NCBI RefSeq assembly: GCF_026420145.1 | Contig: NZ_JAPMLV010000001.1 | Coordinates: 1,364,001-1,428,000, forward strand | Direction of reading: 5' to 3' | Length of the DNA stretch: 64,000 bases | From: Enterobacter pseudoroggenkampii | GTDB taxonomy: Bacteria; Pseudomonadota; Gammaproteobacteria; Enterobacterales; Enterobacteriaceae | Shown: one piece after another, positions 7,321 to 15,543 of the stretch | How positions within the stretch are numbered: position 1 is the first letter of the stretch | Layout of the letters: the number at the start of each line of letters is the position of its first letter | The notes under the pieces: generated by a model | What the model was told of the DNA's origin: nothing | What the model saw: only the letters and a program-made list of their open reading frames with translations | Databases searched by the model: none | Made by a program: the position numbers and the translations under genes

Positions 7321-7755
7321 ATGAGCACTTTGCCCTCTGTCGTGAGTCGGTTTGTCGAGTACTACGCCGCACTGGATAGCCAGCCGCCGTCCGCGCTGGC
7401 GGGGCTTTATCATTCGAACGCCACGCTTATCGATCCGTTTGGTGAGCACAACGGTATTTTTGCGCTTCAGCGCTATTTCACCCATCTGCTGGCCAACGTC
7501 GAGAACTGCCGTTTTTCTATCGATCCGCCGCTGTGCAGCGGAAGCCGGTTTGTTGTCACCTGGGTGATGCACTGGTCGCACCCGCGCATTGCCGGAGGCG
7601 AACCGCTCGACCTGCCCGGATGTTCAGTGGTGCGGACGGAAAACGATCTCATCACGCACCAGCGCGACTACTACGATGCGGGAGAGATGATCTACGAACA
7701 TCTTCCTCTGCTGGGCTGGGCGGTACGCGGCGTTAAGCGGAGGGTGAAATCATGA
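7321..7755 (+). CDS. NTF2-like (SnoaL-type) protein, first gene of lipid operon
   Basis: 144 residues with an NTF2-fold layout: an N-terminal helix (VVSRFVEYYAALDSQPPSAL), the family-typical LYHSNATLIDPFGEHNGI segment, then strands ending in HQRDYYDAGEMIYEHLPLLG. The ATG at 7321 has CAGGA upstream. Proteins of this type head operons that also contain a short-chain dehydrogenase, an FAD protein, DUF1365 and a cyclopropane-synthase relative in many proteobacteria. Overlap with the next gene is four bases (ATGA). It may be a dehydratase, isomerase or lipid-binding partner; the role is unproven. Confidence 0.8.
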   Translation: MSTLPSVVSRFVEYYAALDSQPPSALAGLYHSNATLIDPFGEHNGIFALQRYFTHLLANVENCRFSIDPPLCSGSRFVVTWVMHWSHPRIAGGEPLDLPGCSVVRTENDLITHQRDYYDAGEMIYEHLPLLGWAVRGVKRRVKS

Positions 7756-8471
7756 AGACGGTGCTGATTACCGGCGCAAGCTCGGGCATTGGCGCCGGGC
7801 TGGCAAAATCCTTTTCCGCTGACGGCTACCATGTGATTGCCTGCGGGCGAGATCCGGCGCGTCTGGAAGCGCTGCATCAGACCTGTCCTAATCTCACCGT
7901 TCGCCTGTTCGATATGACGGACAGGGACGCCTGTCGCCAGGCGCTGACCGGCAGCTACGCCGACCTGATTATTCTCTGCGCCGGTACCTGCGAATACCTC
8001 GACAGTGGAGTGGTGGATGCGGCGCTGGTGGAGCGGGTGATGGCAACCAATTTCCTCGGCCCGGTGAACTGCCTTGAAGCGCTCCAGCCGCAGCTGGTGG
8101 CAGGTAATCGCGTGGTGCTGGTGAGCTCGATGGCCCACTGGCTGCCTTTCCCACGGGCAGAGGCCTACGGTGCGTCCAAAGCAGCGTTGAGCTGGTTTGC
8201 CGAGAGTCTGCGCCTGGACTGGGAGCCAAAAGGGATTGCCGTCACGGTTGTCTCTCCGGGCTTTGTCGATACGCCCCTGACGCAAAAAAACGATTTTGCC
8301 ATGCCGGGCAGGGTGACCGTCGACGAGGCGGTCAAGGCGGTCCGTATCGGACTGGCGGCTGGGAAAATGCATATTGCGTTTCCTGACGGGTTTGGCTTCA
8401 TTTTGCGGCTGCTCTCCGGGCTGCCTGCGTTTCTTCAGCGCGCGCTGCTGCGCAGGATGGTGCGTTCATGA
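7752..8471 (+). CDS. Short-chain dehydrogenase in lipid operon
   Basis: 239 residues with the SDR nucleotide motif TGASSGIGAGLA (residues 7-18), the LILCAG equivalent of NNAG, a serine in VLVSSMAHW and the catalytic pair in YGASKAALSW. The C-terminal end (LRLLSGLPAFLQRALLRRM) is basic and amphipathic, which would suit membrane association. Within this operon it most likely oxidises or reduces a fatty-acyl or other lipid intermediate; the substrate is inferred from the neighbours only. It overlaps both flanking genes by four bases. Confidence 0.87.
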   Translation: MKTVLITGASSGIGAGLAKSFSADGYHVIACGRDPARLEALHQTCPNLTVRLFDMTDRDACRQALTGSYADLIILCAGTCEYLDSGVVDAALVERVMATNFLGPVNCLEALQPQLVAGNRVVLVSSMAHWLPFPRAEAYGASKAALSWFAESLRLDWEPKGIAVTVVSPGFVDTPLTQKNDFAMPGRVTVDEAVKAVRIGLAAGKMHIAFPDGFGFILRLLSGLPAFLQRALLRRMVRS

Positions 8472-9727
8472 ACATTGCGATTATCGGCAGCGGCATTGCC
8501 GGGCTGACCTGCGCCTGGCGGCTGGCCGGGCACCATCAGGTGACCCTGTTTGAAGCAGGCGCCACGCCGGGCGGCCATACCGCAACGGTTGACGTGACAA
8601 CGCCACAGGGCACATACGCGATCGATACCGGGTTTATCGTCTATAACGATCGCACCTATCCGCGTTTTATGGGTCTGCTCAGCGAGCTGGGCATCAGCGG
8701 GCAAAAAACGCAGATGAGCTTTTCGGTGCACAATCCCGCTACGGGGTTTGAGTACAACGGACACACCCTGACATCGCTGTTTGCCCAGCGTCGAAACCTG
8801 GTGAATCCGGCATTCTGGCGGCTGCTGGGCGAGATCGTTCGCTTTAATCGCCTGGCGAAAGCGGCGCTGGACGGGGAGGTGGACCCGAACGCCACGCTGC
8901 AGACGTTTTTGCAGCAGCACGGCTTCAGGCCGTTTTTTGCGCGACACTACATTCTGCCGATGGGAGCCGCCATCTGGTCCTCGTCGCTGCAGGAGATGAC
9001 GCGTTTCCCGCTGCCGCTCTTCCTGCGTTTCTTTCACCACCACGGCCTGCTGGATATCACCCATCGTCCGCAGTGGTACGTAGTGCCGGGCGGCTCGCGG
9101 GAGTATATCCGCGCCATGCTGGATAAGCTGGGCGACCGGCTGACGCTGCACCTGAACGCGCCGGTGCAGCGTGTGAAACGCCATGCGGATGGCGTCACCC
9201 TCCAGCTCGACGACGCCAGCCATACCTTCGACCAGGTGATCTTTGCCTGCCACTCCGCCAGTGCTCTGGCGATGCTTGATGACCCGACGCCCGCCGAGCG
9301 CGAAGTGCTGGGTGACATCGGCTGGCAGCGCAACGAGGTCGTTTTACACAGCGATCCGCGCTGGCTGCCGGTGCGGCCGCGCGCCTGGGCCAGCTGGAAC
9401 TACCGCCTGAGCGAGCAGGCGCAGGCCAGCGCCTGCGTCACCTACAACATGAACATCCTGCAGGGGCTGCCTGCGGGCAGTCCGCTGTTCTGCGTCACCC
9501 TGAACCCGGACGCGCCAGTGGATGAACGCTTCGTTCTGCAACGCTTCGTCTATGAACATCCGCTGTTTAACCCGCAAAGCTGGCGGGCGCAGGCACGGCG
9601 CGGCGAGATCAACGGCCACCGGCGGAGCTGGTTCTGCGGGGCCTACTGGTACAACGGGTTTCATGAAGACGGCGTGCGCAGCGCGCTGGACGTGGTCAAT
9701 GCGATAGCGGCCGGAGAGGGGAACTGA
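8468..9727 (+). CDS. FAD-dependent oxidoreductase (amine-oxidase/desaturase-like, COG2907 type)
   Basis: 419 residues. The N-terminus holds the FAD Rossmann motif [17 protein letters not shown] followed by the strand ending FEAG and the GGHTATV segment typical of amine-oxidase/phytoene-desaturase relatives; [15 protein letters not shown] is a strong signature of the COG2907 subgroup. The C-terminus closes with the FAD-contact [17 protein letters not shown]. Relatives in other proteobacteria sit beside DUF1365 and a cyclopropane-synthase paralogue in photo-oxidative-stress operons, and flavoproteins of such operons have been linked to furan fatty acid formation. Here it probably oxidises a methylated acyl chain; that is inference. 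Confidence 0.85.
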   Translation: MNIAIIGSGIAGLTCAWRLAGHHQVTLFEAGATPGGHTATVDVTTPQGTYAIDTGFIVYNDRTYPRFMGLLSELGISGQKTQMSFSVHNPATGFEYNGHTLTSLFAQRRNLVNPAFWRLLGEIVRFNRLAKAALDGEVDPNATLQTFLQQHGFRPFFARHYILPMGAAIWSSSLQEMTRFPLPLFLRFFHHHGLLDITHRPQWYVVPGGSREYIRAMLDKLGDRLTLHLNAPVQRVKRHADGVTLQLDDASHTFDQVIFACHSASALAMLDDPTPAEREVLGDIGWQRNEVVLHSDPRWLPVRPRAWASWNYRLSEQAQASACVTYNMNILQGLPAGSPLFCVTLNPDAPVDERFVLQRFVYEHPLFNPQSWRAQARRGEINGHRRSWFCGAYWYNGFHEDGVRSALDVVNAIAAGEGN

Positions 9728-9728
9728 G

Positions 9729-10451
9729 ATGAACAGCTGCCTTTACCACGGCATCTTACGCCACCGCCGCCTGCAGCCGAAAACCCATGAGTTTCGCTAC
9801 AGCGTCTTTATGGCCTGGCTGGATCTCGATGAGCTGCCGCTACTGGCGTCCGTCGGCGTGCGGCACAATGGCTTTGCCGCCGCCTCGTTCCACGACGCGG
9901 ACTACCCGCTCGGCACGCCGCTTAAAGAGAACGTGCTGAGCAGGCTGGAGAGCCTGACCGGGGAACGTCCGGACGGTCGGGTCATGCTCCTGACGCAGTT
10001 GCGCTATTTCGGGTTCCATTTCAATCCGGTCAACTTTTACTACTGCTATGACGGGAAGGGTACCCTGCGCTGGGTGCTGGCGGAGGTCCGCAACACGCCG
10101 TGGAACGAGCGTCATTATTACGCGGTCGACGGGCAACATGCCCAGCCCACGGAAAAAGCGTTTCACGTTTCTCCCTTCAACCCGATGGACATGATCTACC
10201 ACTGGCGCTTCAACGACCCGGATAACACGCTGCATATGCACATTGAAAATCATCAGGAGGCGAAGGTGTTCGACGCCACGCTTGCGCTGCGCCGGGAGCC
10301 TCTGACGCACCCCGCGCTGCGTTCGCTGCTCCTGCGTATCCCGCTTATGACCCTGAAAACCGTTTTCGCCATTTACTGGCAGGCGCTGCGCCTGTGGCTC
10401 AAGCGCGTGCCGCTGTATAACCATCCCGTCAGCAGGAGTGAACGCTCATGA
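9729..10451 (+). CDS. DUF1365 family protein
   Basis: 240 residues, normal for the family. Hallmarks are the start [21 protein letters not shown] with [16 protein letters not shown], the central [20 protein letters not shown], and [15 protein letters not shown] with [19 protein letters not shown]. The family has no proven biochemical activity but is nearly always found between a COG2907 flavoprotein and a cyclopropane-synthase-like methyltransferase, as here, so it is likely a structural or catalytic partner in lipid modification. It begins one base after the previous stop codon and overlaps the next gene by four bases. Confidence 0.92.
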   Translation: MNSCLYHGILRHRRLQPKTHEFRYSVFMAWLDLDELPLLASVGVRHNGFAAASFHDADYPLGTPLKENVLSRLESLTGERPDGRVMLLTQLRYFGFHFNPVNFYYCYDGKGTLRWVLAEVRNTPWNERHYYAVDGQHAQPTEKAFHVSPFNPMDMIYHWRFNDPDNTLHMHIENHQEAKVFDATLALRREPLTHPALRSLLLRIPLMTLKTVFAIYWQALRLWLKRVPLYNHPVSRSERS

Positions 10452-11668
10452 CCGATCCCGTCTTTGCGTTAGAACCCGATATCCCGCGCAACGTGCGCCT
10501 TGCGCGCTGGCTGCTTTTTCGTCTGTTAAGCGGCATTCGCGGCGGCTCGCTCACGCTGCGTGAAGGGGCACAGACCTTTCATTTTGGCGAGACATCCTCC
10601 GCGCTGCATGCTGACGTGCAGATCCTTACGCCCGGCGTTTACTGGCGCGTCTTAACGGGCGGGAGCCTTGCCGCGGCAGAAGCCTGGATGGACGGCGAAT
10701 GGGAAACAGCGCACCTCACGCCGCTACTGGAACTTCTGGCGCTCAACGGCGAGGTGCTTGGTCGTCTCGAAAACGGGTTCCGTCTGTTCGGCAGGCCGCT
10801 GGAGCGGCTACGCCACTGGGCGCGGCGGAACTCCCGCGCGCAGGCGCGTGAAAATATTGCCGCCCATTACGATCTGGGTAACACCTTCTATGCCCATTTT
10901 CTGGATAAGGAGCTGCTCTATTCCAGCGCGCTGTTTACCGCTGACGAGCAGGATCTCACTGCGGCTCAGCAGGCCAAAATGGCGCGCCTGTGTGAACAGC
11001 TGGCGCTAAACCCGGGTGACCATCTGCTGGAAATTGGCACCGGCTGGGGCGCGATGGCGGAATACGCGGCCCGTCATTATGGCTGTCGGGTGACCACCAC
11101 CACGCTATCGCAGGAGCAATACGTCTGGGCGACCGAGCGGATCGCCCGCGCCGGGCTGCAGGATCGGGTCGAGGTGCTGCTCTGCGACTATCGCGACCTC
11201 ACCGGACAGTACGACAAGCTGGTCTCGATAGAGATGATCGAAGCCGTCGGGCAGCGCTATCTGCCCACGTTCTTCCGTACCTGCCAGGCGCGGCTGCGCC
11301 CGGGAGGTCGCATGGCGATTCAGGCCATCACTATTCAGGATCAGCGCTATCGCGACTACAGCAAAAGCGTCGATTTTATCCAGCGCTATATTTTCCCCGG
11401 CGGCTTCCTGCCGAGCATTACGGCGATGAACGAGCTGATGACGCGCCACACCGATTTCGTGGTACGCAATCTGTTCGACATGGGTCCCGACTACGCCCGC
11501 ACGCTGGCCCACTGGCGGCAGCGCTTTGTCCACGCCTGGCAGGAGATTGAAAAGCTCGGCTTTGACGAGCGGTTTCGCCGCATGTGGCTGTACTACTTTG
11601 GCTACTGCGAAGCCGGGTTTAACGCCCGCACCATCAGCGTGGTGCAGCTGACCGCCGAGCGCGTATGA
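10448..11668 (+). CDS. Cyclopropane-fatty-acyl-phospholipid synthase family methyltransferase
   Basis: 406 residues. The SAM site is [16 protein letters not shown] (193-208), preceded by the family segment [19 protein letters not shown] and followed by SIEMIEAVG and [12 protein letters not shown]. Family enzymes methylate double bonds of membrane phospholipid acyl chains. In E. coli Cfa the bicarbonate base is held by Cys139, Glu239 and His266; here the cysteine position is serine (LLYSSALF), the glutamate is kept, and the histidine position reads glutamine (AIQAI). This points to a paralogue with altered chemistry, such as methyl or methylene addition in furan fatty acid synthesis, rather than a housekeeping Cfa. 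Four-base overlaps on both sides. Confidence 0.9.
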   Translation: MTDPVFALEPDIPRNVRLARWLLFRLLSGIRGGSLTLREGAQTFHFGETSSALHADVQILTPGVYWRVLTGGSLAAAEAWMDGEWETAHLTPLLELLALNGEVLGRLENGFRLFGRPLERLRHWARRNSRAQARENIAAHYDLGNTFYAHFLDKELLYSSALFTADEQDLTAAQQAKMARLCEQLALNPGDHLLEIGTGWGAMAEYAARHYGCRVTTTTLSQEQYVWATERIARAGLQDRVEVLLCDYRDLTGQYDKLVSIEMIEAVGQRYLPTFFRTCQARLRPGGRMAIQAITIQDQRYRDYSKSVDFIQRYIFPGGFLPSITAMNELMTRHTDFVVRNLFDMGPDYARTLAHWRQRFVHAWQEIEKLGFDERFRRMWLYYFGYCEAGFNARTISVVQLTAERV

Positions 11669-12150
11669 AACGATATCTTCAGGTCTTTCTGCTGGCCGTC
11701 GCGTTCGATCTTTACTGGGCGCTGGTGGTGCTCTTTCGCGAACAAGGCCTGATTATCTGGCTCGCGCTGGCGATCCTGGCATGCCTGCTCTTGCCGTCTG
11801 TATACCGTTTTTACGCCATTGGGCTGGCCGCGGCGGGCAGTTTGCTGGATACGCTCTGGGCGCTGACGGGACTGATAGCCTTCACGGGCGACTCCCTGAT
11901 GCCGCTATGGATGGTGGCACTGTGGCTGATGTTCGCCACCGTCTGGACGCAGCTTACGCGCACCACCACGTTGCCCGGCTGGCTGCTGACCCTGCTGGCG
12001 GCCGTAGGAGGCCCGGTGGCGTACCTTATTGGCGAGCGGCTGGATGCCATCACATTTCTGGAGCCGACCTTTATCGTCGTCAGCTGGATGGCGCCGGGCT
12101 GGCTGGTTTTGATGCTGTTTTTCCACCTGCTGATGGGGAGACAAAAATGA
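11665..12150 (+). CDS. DUF2878 family inner-membrane protein
   Basis: 161 residues, almost wholly hydrophobic, with about five membrane-spanning segments (FLLAVAFDLYWALVVLF near the start, IIWLALAILACLLLP, GLAAAGSLLDTLWALTGLI, MVALWLMFATVWTQL, and FIVVSWMAPGWLVLMLFFHL at the end). This matches DUF2878, a family of unknown function that recurs in the same operon type. A membrane role in lipid handling or as an anchor for the soluble enzymes is likely but unproven. ATGA overlaps occur at both ends. Confidence 0.85.
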   Translation: MKRYLQVFLLAVAFDLYWALVVLFREQGLIIWLALAILACLLLPSVYRFYAIGLAAAGSLLDTLWALTGLIAFTGDSLMPLWMVALWLMFATVWTQLTRTTTLPGWLLTLLAAVGGPVAYLIGERLDAITFLEPTFIVVSWMAPGWLVLMLFFHLLMGRQK

Positions 12151-12668
12151 GAGCTGCGATTTTGCTGCTTTGGCTCATCGCCATGCCCGCGGCACAGGCC
12201 GCCGACTGGCTGGCATGGCGTAAGGTGGGCGATGCCACGCTTACCTGGGGGCCGTTCACCGTCTATACCTCCCAGTTGCGCACGCCGGACGGGCGTTACG
12301 GTCGGGAGAACCAGGATCAGGCGCTGATAATTACCTATGCGCGCGACATCGATCGCGATGAGCTGGTCGAGGCGACCCGCGACCAGTGGCAGGCGCAGGG
12401 GATCCTGGCGCAGGAACCGCAAAGCGAAGCCTGGCTGCGGATGCTCCGGACGCTGTGGCCGGATGTTCGACCGGGCTCACAGCTGGCGTTTGTCCTTGAT
12501 GACCAGCAGGGGCAGTTCTGGTACCGCGATCCGGCCCTTCAGAAAACCTTTATTCCCCTGGGACCACGCCAGTCAGAAGCGTTCAGTACCCGCTTTCTGG
12601 CCATCTGGCTGGCTCCCCGTACGCAATATCCTGAGCTGCGTCAGCAGTTAATCGGAGGCCAAAAATGA
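12147..12668 (+). CDS. Periplasmic chalcone-isomerase-like protein
   Basis: 173 residues from the ATG at 12147, which overlaps the previous stop as ATGA. The first 18 residues are a clear Sec signal peptide ending AAQA before ADW. The remainder fits the bacterial chalcone-isomerase-like family: WRKVGDATLTWGPFTVYTSQL, then ITYARDIDRDELVEAT, QLAFVLDDQQGQFWYRD and FSTRFLAIWL. Members bind fatty acids or have no known activity in bacteria. In this operon it may bind or shuttle a modified lipid in the periplasm. Confidence 0.82.
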   Translation: MRAAILLLWLIAMPAAQAADWLAWRKVGDATLTWGPFTVYTSQLRTPDGRYGRENQDQALIITYARDIDRDELVEATRDQWQAQGILAQEPQSEAWLRMLRTLWPDVRPGSQLAFVLDDQQGQFWYRDPALQKTFIPLGPRQSEAFSTRFLAIWLAPRTQYPELRQQLIGGQK

Positions 12669-13189
12669 AACGTTTTCTGATGATGGTGCTGGCATTAACG
12701 ATGCTGCTGGCGGGCTGTAGCACAGAGGTGACCGAATACCGCCAGCAGCAGCCGCGGCTTGATATTTTCCATTACTTCCAGGGAAAAACCGAAGCGTGGG
12801 GGATGGTGCAGGATCGCAGCGGCAAGCAGATCCGACGTTTTCACGTGGAGATTGCCGGAGACGTTATCGGCGATACGCTGACGCTCAACGAACATTTTGT
12901 TTACGACGACGGTGAGAAGCAGCAGCGGGTCTGGCATATCCGGCGCCTGGGGACCGATCGCTATGAGGGCACGGCGGGGGATATCGAAGGGGTAGCGACG
13001 GGGCAGGCCGCAGGCAACGCGTTCAACTGGCATTACAGCATGAGCGTGAAGGCCAACGGCAGCACCTGGCTACTGAACTTTGACGACTGGATGTACCTGC
13101 AGGATGAGAACCATCTGTTTAATAAAACCGAGATGAAGAAACTGGGCGTCACCGTCGCCACGGTGACGCTGTTTTTCACCAAGGGATAA
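12665..13189 (+). CDS. DUF3833 family lipoprotein
   Basis: 174 residues with a lipoprotein signal (MVLALTMLLAGC, lipidated Cys18). The mature part carries DUF3833 marks: LDIFHYFQGKTEAWGMVQDR, RFHVEIAG, YEGTAGDIEGVATGQAAGNA and a DDWMYLQD segment. The fold is probably a lipocalin-like barrel, which would fit lipid binding at the membrane. It is the last of the eight overlapping genes. The function is not established. No convincing terminator follows it directly. Confidence 0.87.
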   Translation: MKRFLMMVLALTMLLAGCSTEVTEYRQQQPRLDIFHYFQGKTEAWGMVQDRSGKQIRRFHVEIAGDVIGDTLTLNEHFVYDDGEKQQRVWHIRRLGTDRYEGTAGDIEGVATGQAAGNAFNWHYSMSVKANGSTWLLNFDDWMYLQDENHLFNKTEMKKLGVTVATVTLFFTKG

Positions 13190-13613
13190 GGGATCCCCAC
13201 TCAATTTGTAACCAGAAGCGATTCGGATTTTTTAAATGACATGATTATTTTGCAGCGATGACCTGGTCCGGCTGTAAATCGCTGAGGCGTTTCCTGCAGG
13301 CCGGGGCGAGGCGCAGGGATGCGCCGAGAGGGCGGGCTTTACAGGGATGTTACCTCCGCCCGTCCCCGATAAGCCGGAAGGAATAAGCCGAAGGGACCGC
13401 GAAGCGGCGATTTACCGCCGGGAGCCCGGGTCGCCAGGGTGGTGGCGATTGAGCCACCCTGGCACGTTCACAGGTCATGTCGTTACAGAGTAGCAAGGAA
13501 CATAAAGTGAACGGAATGACCACTACAGCCGTATGTTCCCCCTCACCCTAACCCTCTCCCCAAAGGGGCGAGGGAACTGTTTCGTGTCTACGCTGTGTCC
13601 GCAAGGTGTGATG
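13190..13613. other. 424-bp gene-free, structured intergenic region
   Basis: No credible coding sequence. The GC-rich middle contains several hairpins, the best with 10-bp arms GCCAGGGTGG (13433-13442) and CCACCCTGGC (13454-13463). The stretch 13260-13470 has the look of a dispersed enterobacterial intergenic element, with short direct and inverted GC-rich segments. It ends with the 36-bp repeat at 13539. A small RNA cannot be excluded, but no promoter-terminator pair was recognised. Confidence 0.5.
13539..13574. repeat. 36-bp intergenic repeat, copy 1
   Basis: The sequence runs CCCCTCACCCTAACC to GGGGCGAGGG and folds as CCCTC-T-CCCC, loop AAA, GGGG-C-GAGGG. An exact reverse-complement copy lies at 31412-31447, and a related hairpin lies at 23870-23890. 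It is 39 bp downstream of the DUF606 pair on the minus strand, where it may also help end transcription. Confidence 0.8.
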
Positions 13614-14072
13614 TCATGCCCCGGCAGAACGGGTTTTACTACCCGAGTAAATAAAGACAAGCGCAATCCCCAGGCAGACTACCGCCCCCAGACGACTCGT
13701 TGAAAAGGAAATGGCGGGATTACCCAGCCAGCCAAAGTGATCAATCAGCATGCTCATGGCGAGTTGGCCAAAGATCACCGCCACCGTGGCGACGGCAGTG
13801 CCGATGCGCTGTACGGCGAGTACCATAATCACGATATAGGGCACGCCGAATATCGCCCCGAGAAGCTGCCATTTCGGCACGTCCAGCAGCGTGACCACCT
13901 GCTTAGGCTCAAAGAAGAAAATGAGCAGGGCGGTCACCAGTGCGCCGACGGAAAACGTCAGAAACGCGCTTTTAAATACCCCCACGCTGCTGCCGAGCTG
14001 TCCGTTAATGGCGGCCTGAATGCTCAGCGTTGCGCCGCCGCAGACGGCCAGAAGGATCATAATCAGTGTCAT
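13614..14072 (-). CDS. DMT-superfamily DUF606 (YdcZ-like) half-transporter, second of pair
   Basis: 152 residues with five predicted membrane helices, the normal size of DUF606 five-helix proteins. Typical marks are LSIQAAINGQLGSSVG near the start, KWQLLGAIFGVPYIVIMVLA in the middle, and GQLAMSMLIDHFGWLG. These proteins are half-size relatives of ten-helix drug/metabolite transporters and work as dimers. It follows the homologous gene at 14076 by 3 bp, so a heterodimer is likely. The substrate is unknown; the divergent LysR-type gene probably controls both. Confidence 0.83.
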   Translation of the reverse strand: MTLIMILLAVCGGATLSIQAAINGQLGSSVGVFKSAFLTFSVGALVTALLIFFFEPKQVVTLLDVPKWQLLGAIFGVPYIVIMVLAVQRIGTAVATVAVIFGQLAMSMLIDHFGWLGNPAISFSTSRLGAVVCLGIALVFIYSGSKTRSAGA

Positions 14073-14075
14073 ACG

Positions 14076-14510
14076 TTACCCCTGTGCGACCAGAACCAGT
14101 GCCGCAATGATGAAAACCAGTGCAATAATGCGCTTCGCGTTTATCTTCCTGTGCGGCGAACCCAGCAGACCAAAGTGATCGATGATCAGGCTTTTAAAGA
14201 CCTGCCCGGCCAGAATGCCAATCATGGTCATGGCGATGCCGATGGTGGGTGTCGCCACGGTCAGGATGACCACGTACACCGGCCCGAGCACGCCACCGAG
14301 CAGCTGCCAGCCGGGCTGTGCGAAAAATGACGGGCTGTTGCGCGGGCTGAAAAACAGCATCAGCAGAAACGTTAGCGCGGCGCCGACGCCAAAAATGCTG
14401 AACGTCGCCCACAAATCCCCGACCTTTCCCCCCAGCGGTCCCAGCAGTCCCGCTTCGACGGAGAGGCCCATCCCGCCGGCAATCACCAGTAAAATCAAAA
14501 CAAACTGCAT
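14076..14510 (-). CDS. DMT-superfamily DUF606 half-transporter, first of pair
   Basis: 144 residues, five hydrophobic segments, related to the next gene: LSVEAGLLGPLGGKVGDLWA corresponds to the paralogue's start, WQLLGGVLGPVYVVILTVA to its middle, and GQVFKSLIIDHFGLLGSP to its GQ...DHFG motif. Two non-identical five-helix proteins encoded back to back usually insert in opposite orientation and form one transporter. It is transcribed away from the LysR-type gene at 14606, with 95 bp between the two starts. Substrate unknown. Confidence 0.83.
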   Translation of the reverse strand: MQFVLILLVIAGGMGLSVEAGLLGPLGGKVGDLWATFSIFGVGAALTFLLMLFFSPRNSPSFFAQPGWQLLGGVLGPVYVVILTVATPTIGIAMTMIGILAGQVFKSLIIDHFGLLGSPHRKINAKRIIALVFIIAALVLVAQG

Positions 14511-14605
14511 TCTTCTTCCTCCGTTTTCAGGCGAAGAAGATTACGTGGGTTGTTCAATGAGAAAAATGCCATAATGCTGGAAACACCTTTGCGAGAAATG
14601 CATTA

Positions 14606-15538
14606 ATGGTTGACGCCAGCAACATCAACATCCGCGCGCTGCTGATCTTTATCGACGTGTATGAAGCGCAGAACTTCTCCGTCGTGGCGCGGCGGCAGGG
14701 GATATCGGCCTCGCAGATATCGCGCGTGATCCACCAGCTTGAGGACGCGCTCGGGCAGCAGCTTTTCTATCGCAATACGCGGGCCGTCATTCCCACGGAA
14801 AGCGGTCATCTGTTTGTTCGCTACGCCCGGTCGATGGCGGAAAATCTGGAAGAGGCGCGCCGGGAGCTGGACGCGCGTGCGGTGGAACCGTCCGGTGCGA
14901 TCCGCATTAACGGACCGGTGTTTTTCGGCCAGAAGCACATAGCCCCAGGACTTCCCGGCCTGTCGGAACGCTATCCTCGCCTGAGCGTAGAGCTGACGCT
15001 GACCGATGATTTTATCGATCCCCACCGGGATGCGGCAGACCTTATCTTCCGCATTGGTGTACTGACGGACTCCTCGTTTCATGCGCGGGTGTTCGGGCAG
15101 CAGGTTTATCATCTGGCCGCGTCGCCGGACTACGTGCGTAAACACGGTGCACCTGAAGGACCGGACGATCTGAACCGTCATCACTGTCTTGTCTATCGCG
15201 GATCGTCAGGGCCAAACCGCTGGCTCTTTCGCAGGAAGGGCGAGGCGTGGATACACTATCCCGTGACGCCATTGATGACCTCCAATAATGCGGAGGCGTT
15301 ACTCGCTGCGGCGCTGGGCGGGATGGGGATTGTGCTGTTCCCGGACTGGCTGGTGAGTGAACAGCTCCAGCGCGGTGAGCTGATTTCGCTCCTGCCCGCG
15401 CTGGAGTGTGCCATCAATACGGAACAGCAGGCTATTGCGGCGATCTATCCTGATGCCCGACATCCGCCCCTGAACGTCAGGGCGGTAATTGATTATTACG
15501 TCGAGCGTTTTGGCACGCCGCCGTACTGGCAAACGTAA
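14606..15538 (+). CDS. LysR family transcriptional regulator
   Basis: 310 residues. The N-terminal winged helix spans residues 8-65 (ALLIFIDVYEAQNFSVVARR, then SASQISRVIHQLEDALGQQL and FYRNTRAVIPTESG). The rest is the two-lobed effector domain, in the CrgA/AaeR-like group judging from FFGQKHIAPGLPGLSERYPR and AALGGMGIVLFPDWLV. It is divergent from the DUF606 pair and most likely regulates it. The ribosome site before the ATG at 14606 is weak, so a slightly different start is possible. Confidence 0.87.
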   Translation: MVDASNINIRALLIFIDVYEAQNFSVVARRQGISASQISRVIHQLEDALGQQLFYRNTRAVIPTESGHLFVRYARSMAENLEEARRELDARAVEPSGAIRINGPVFFGQKHIAPGLPGLSERYPRLSVELTLTDDFIDPHRDAADLIFRIGVLTDSSFHARVFGQQVYHLAASPDYVRKHGAPEGPDDLNRHHCLVYRGSSGPNRWLFRRKGEAWIHYPVTPLMTSNNAEALLAAALGGMGIVLFPDWLVSEQLQRGELISLLPALECAINTEQQAIAAIYPDARHPPLNVRAVIDYYVERFGTPPYWQT

Positions 15539-15543
15539 GGGGA

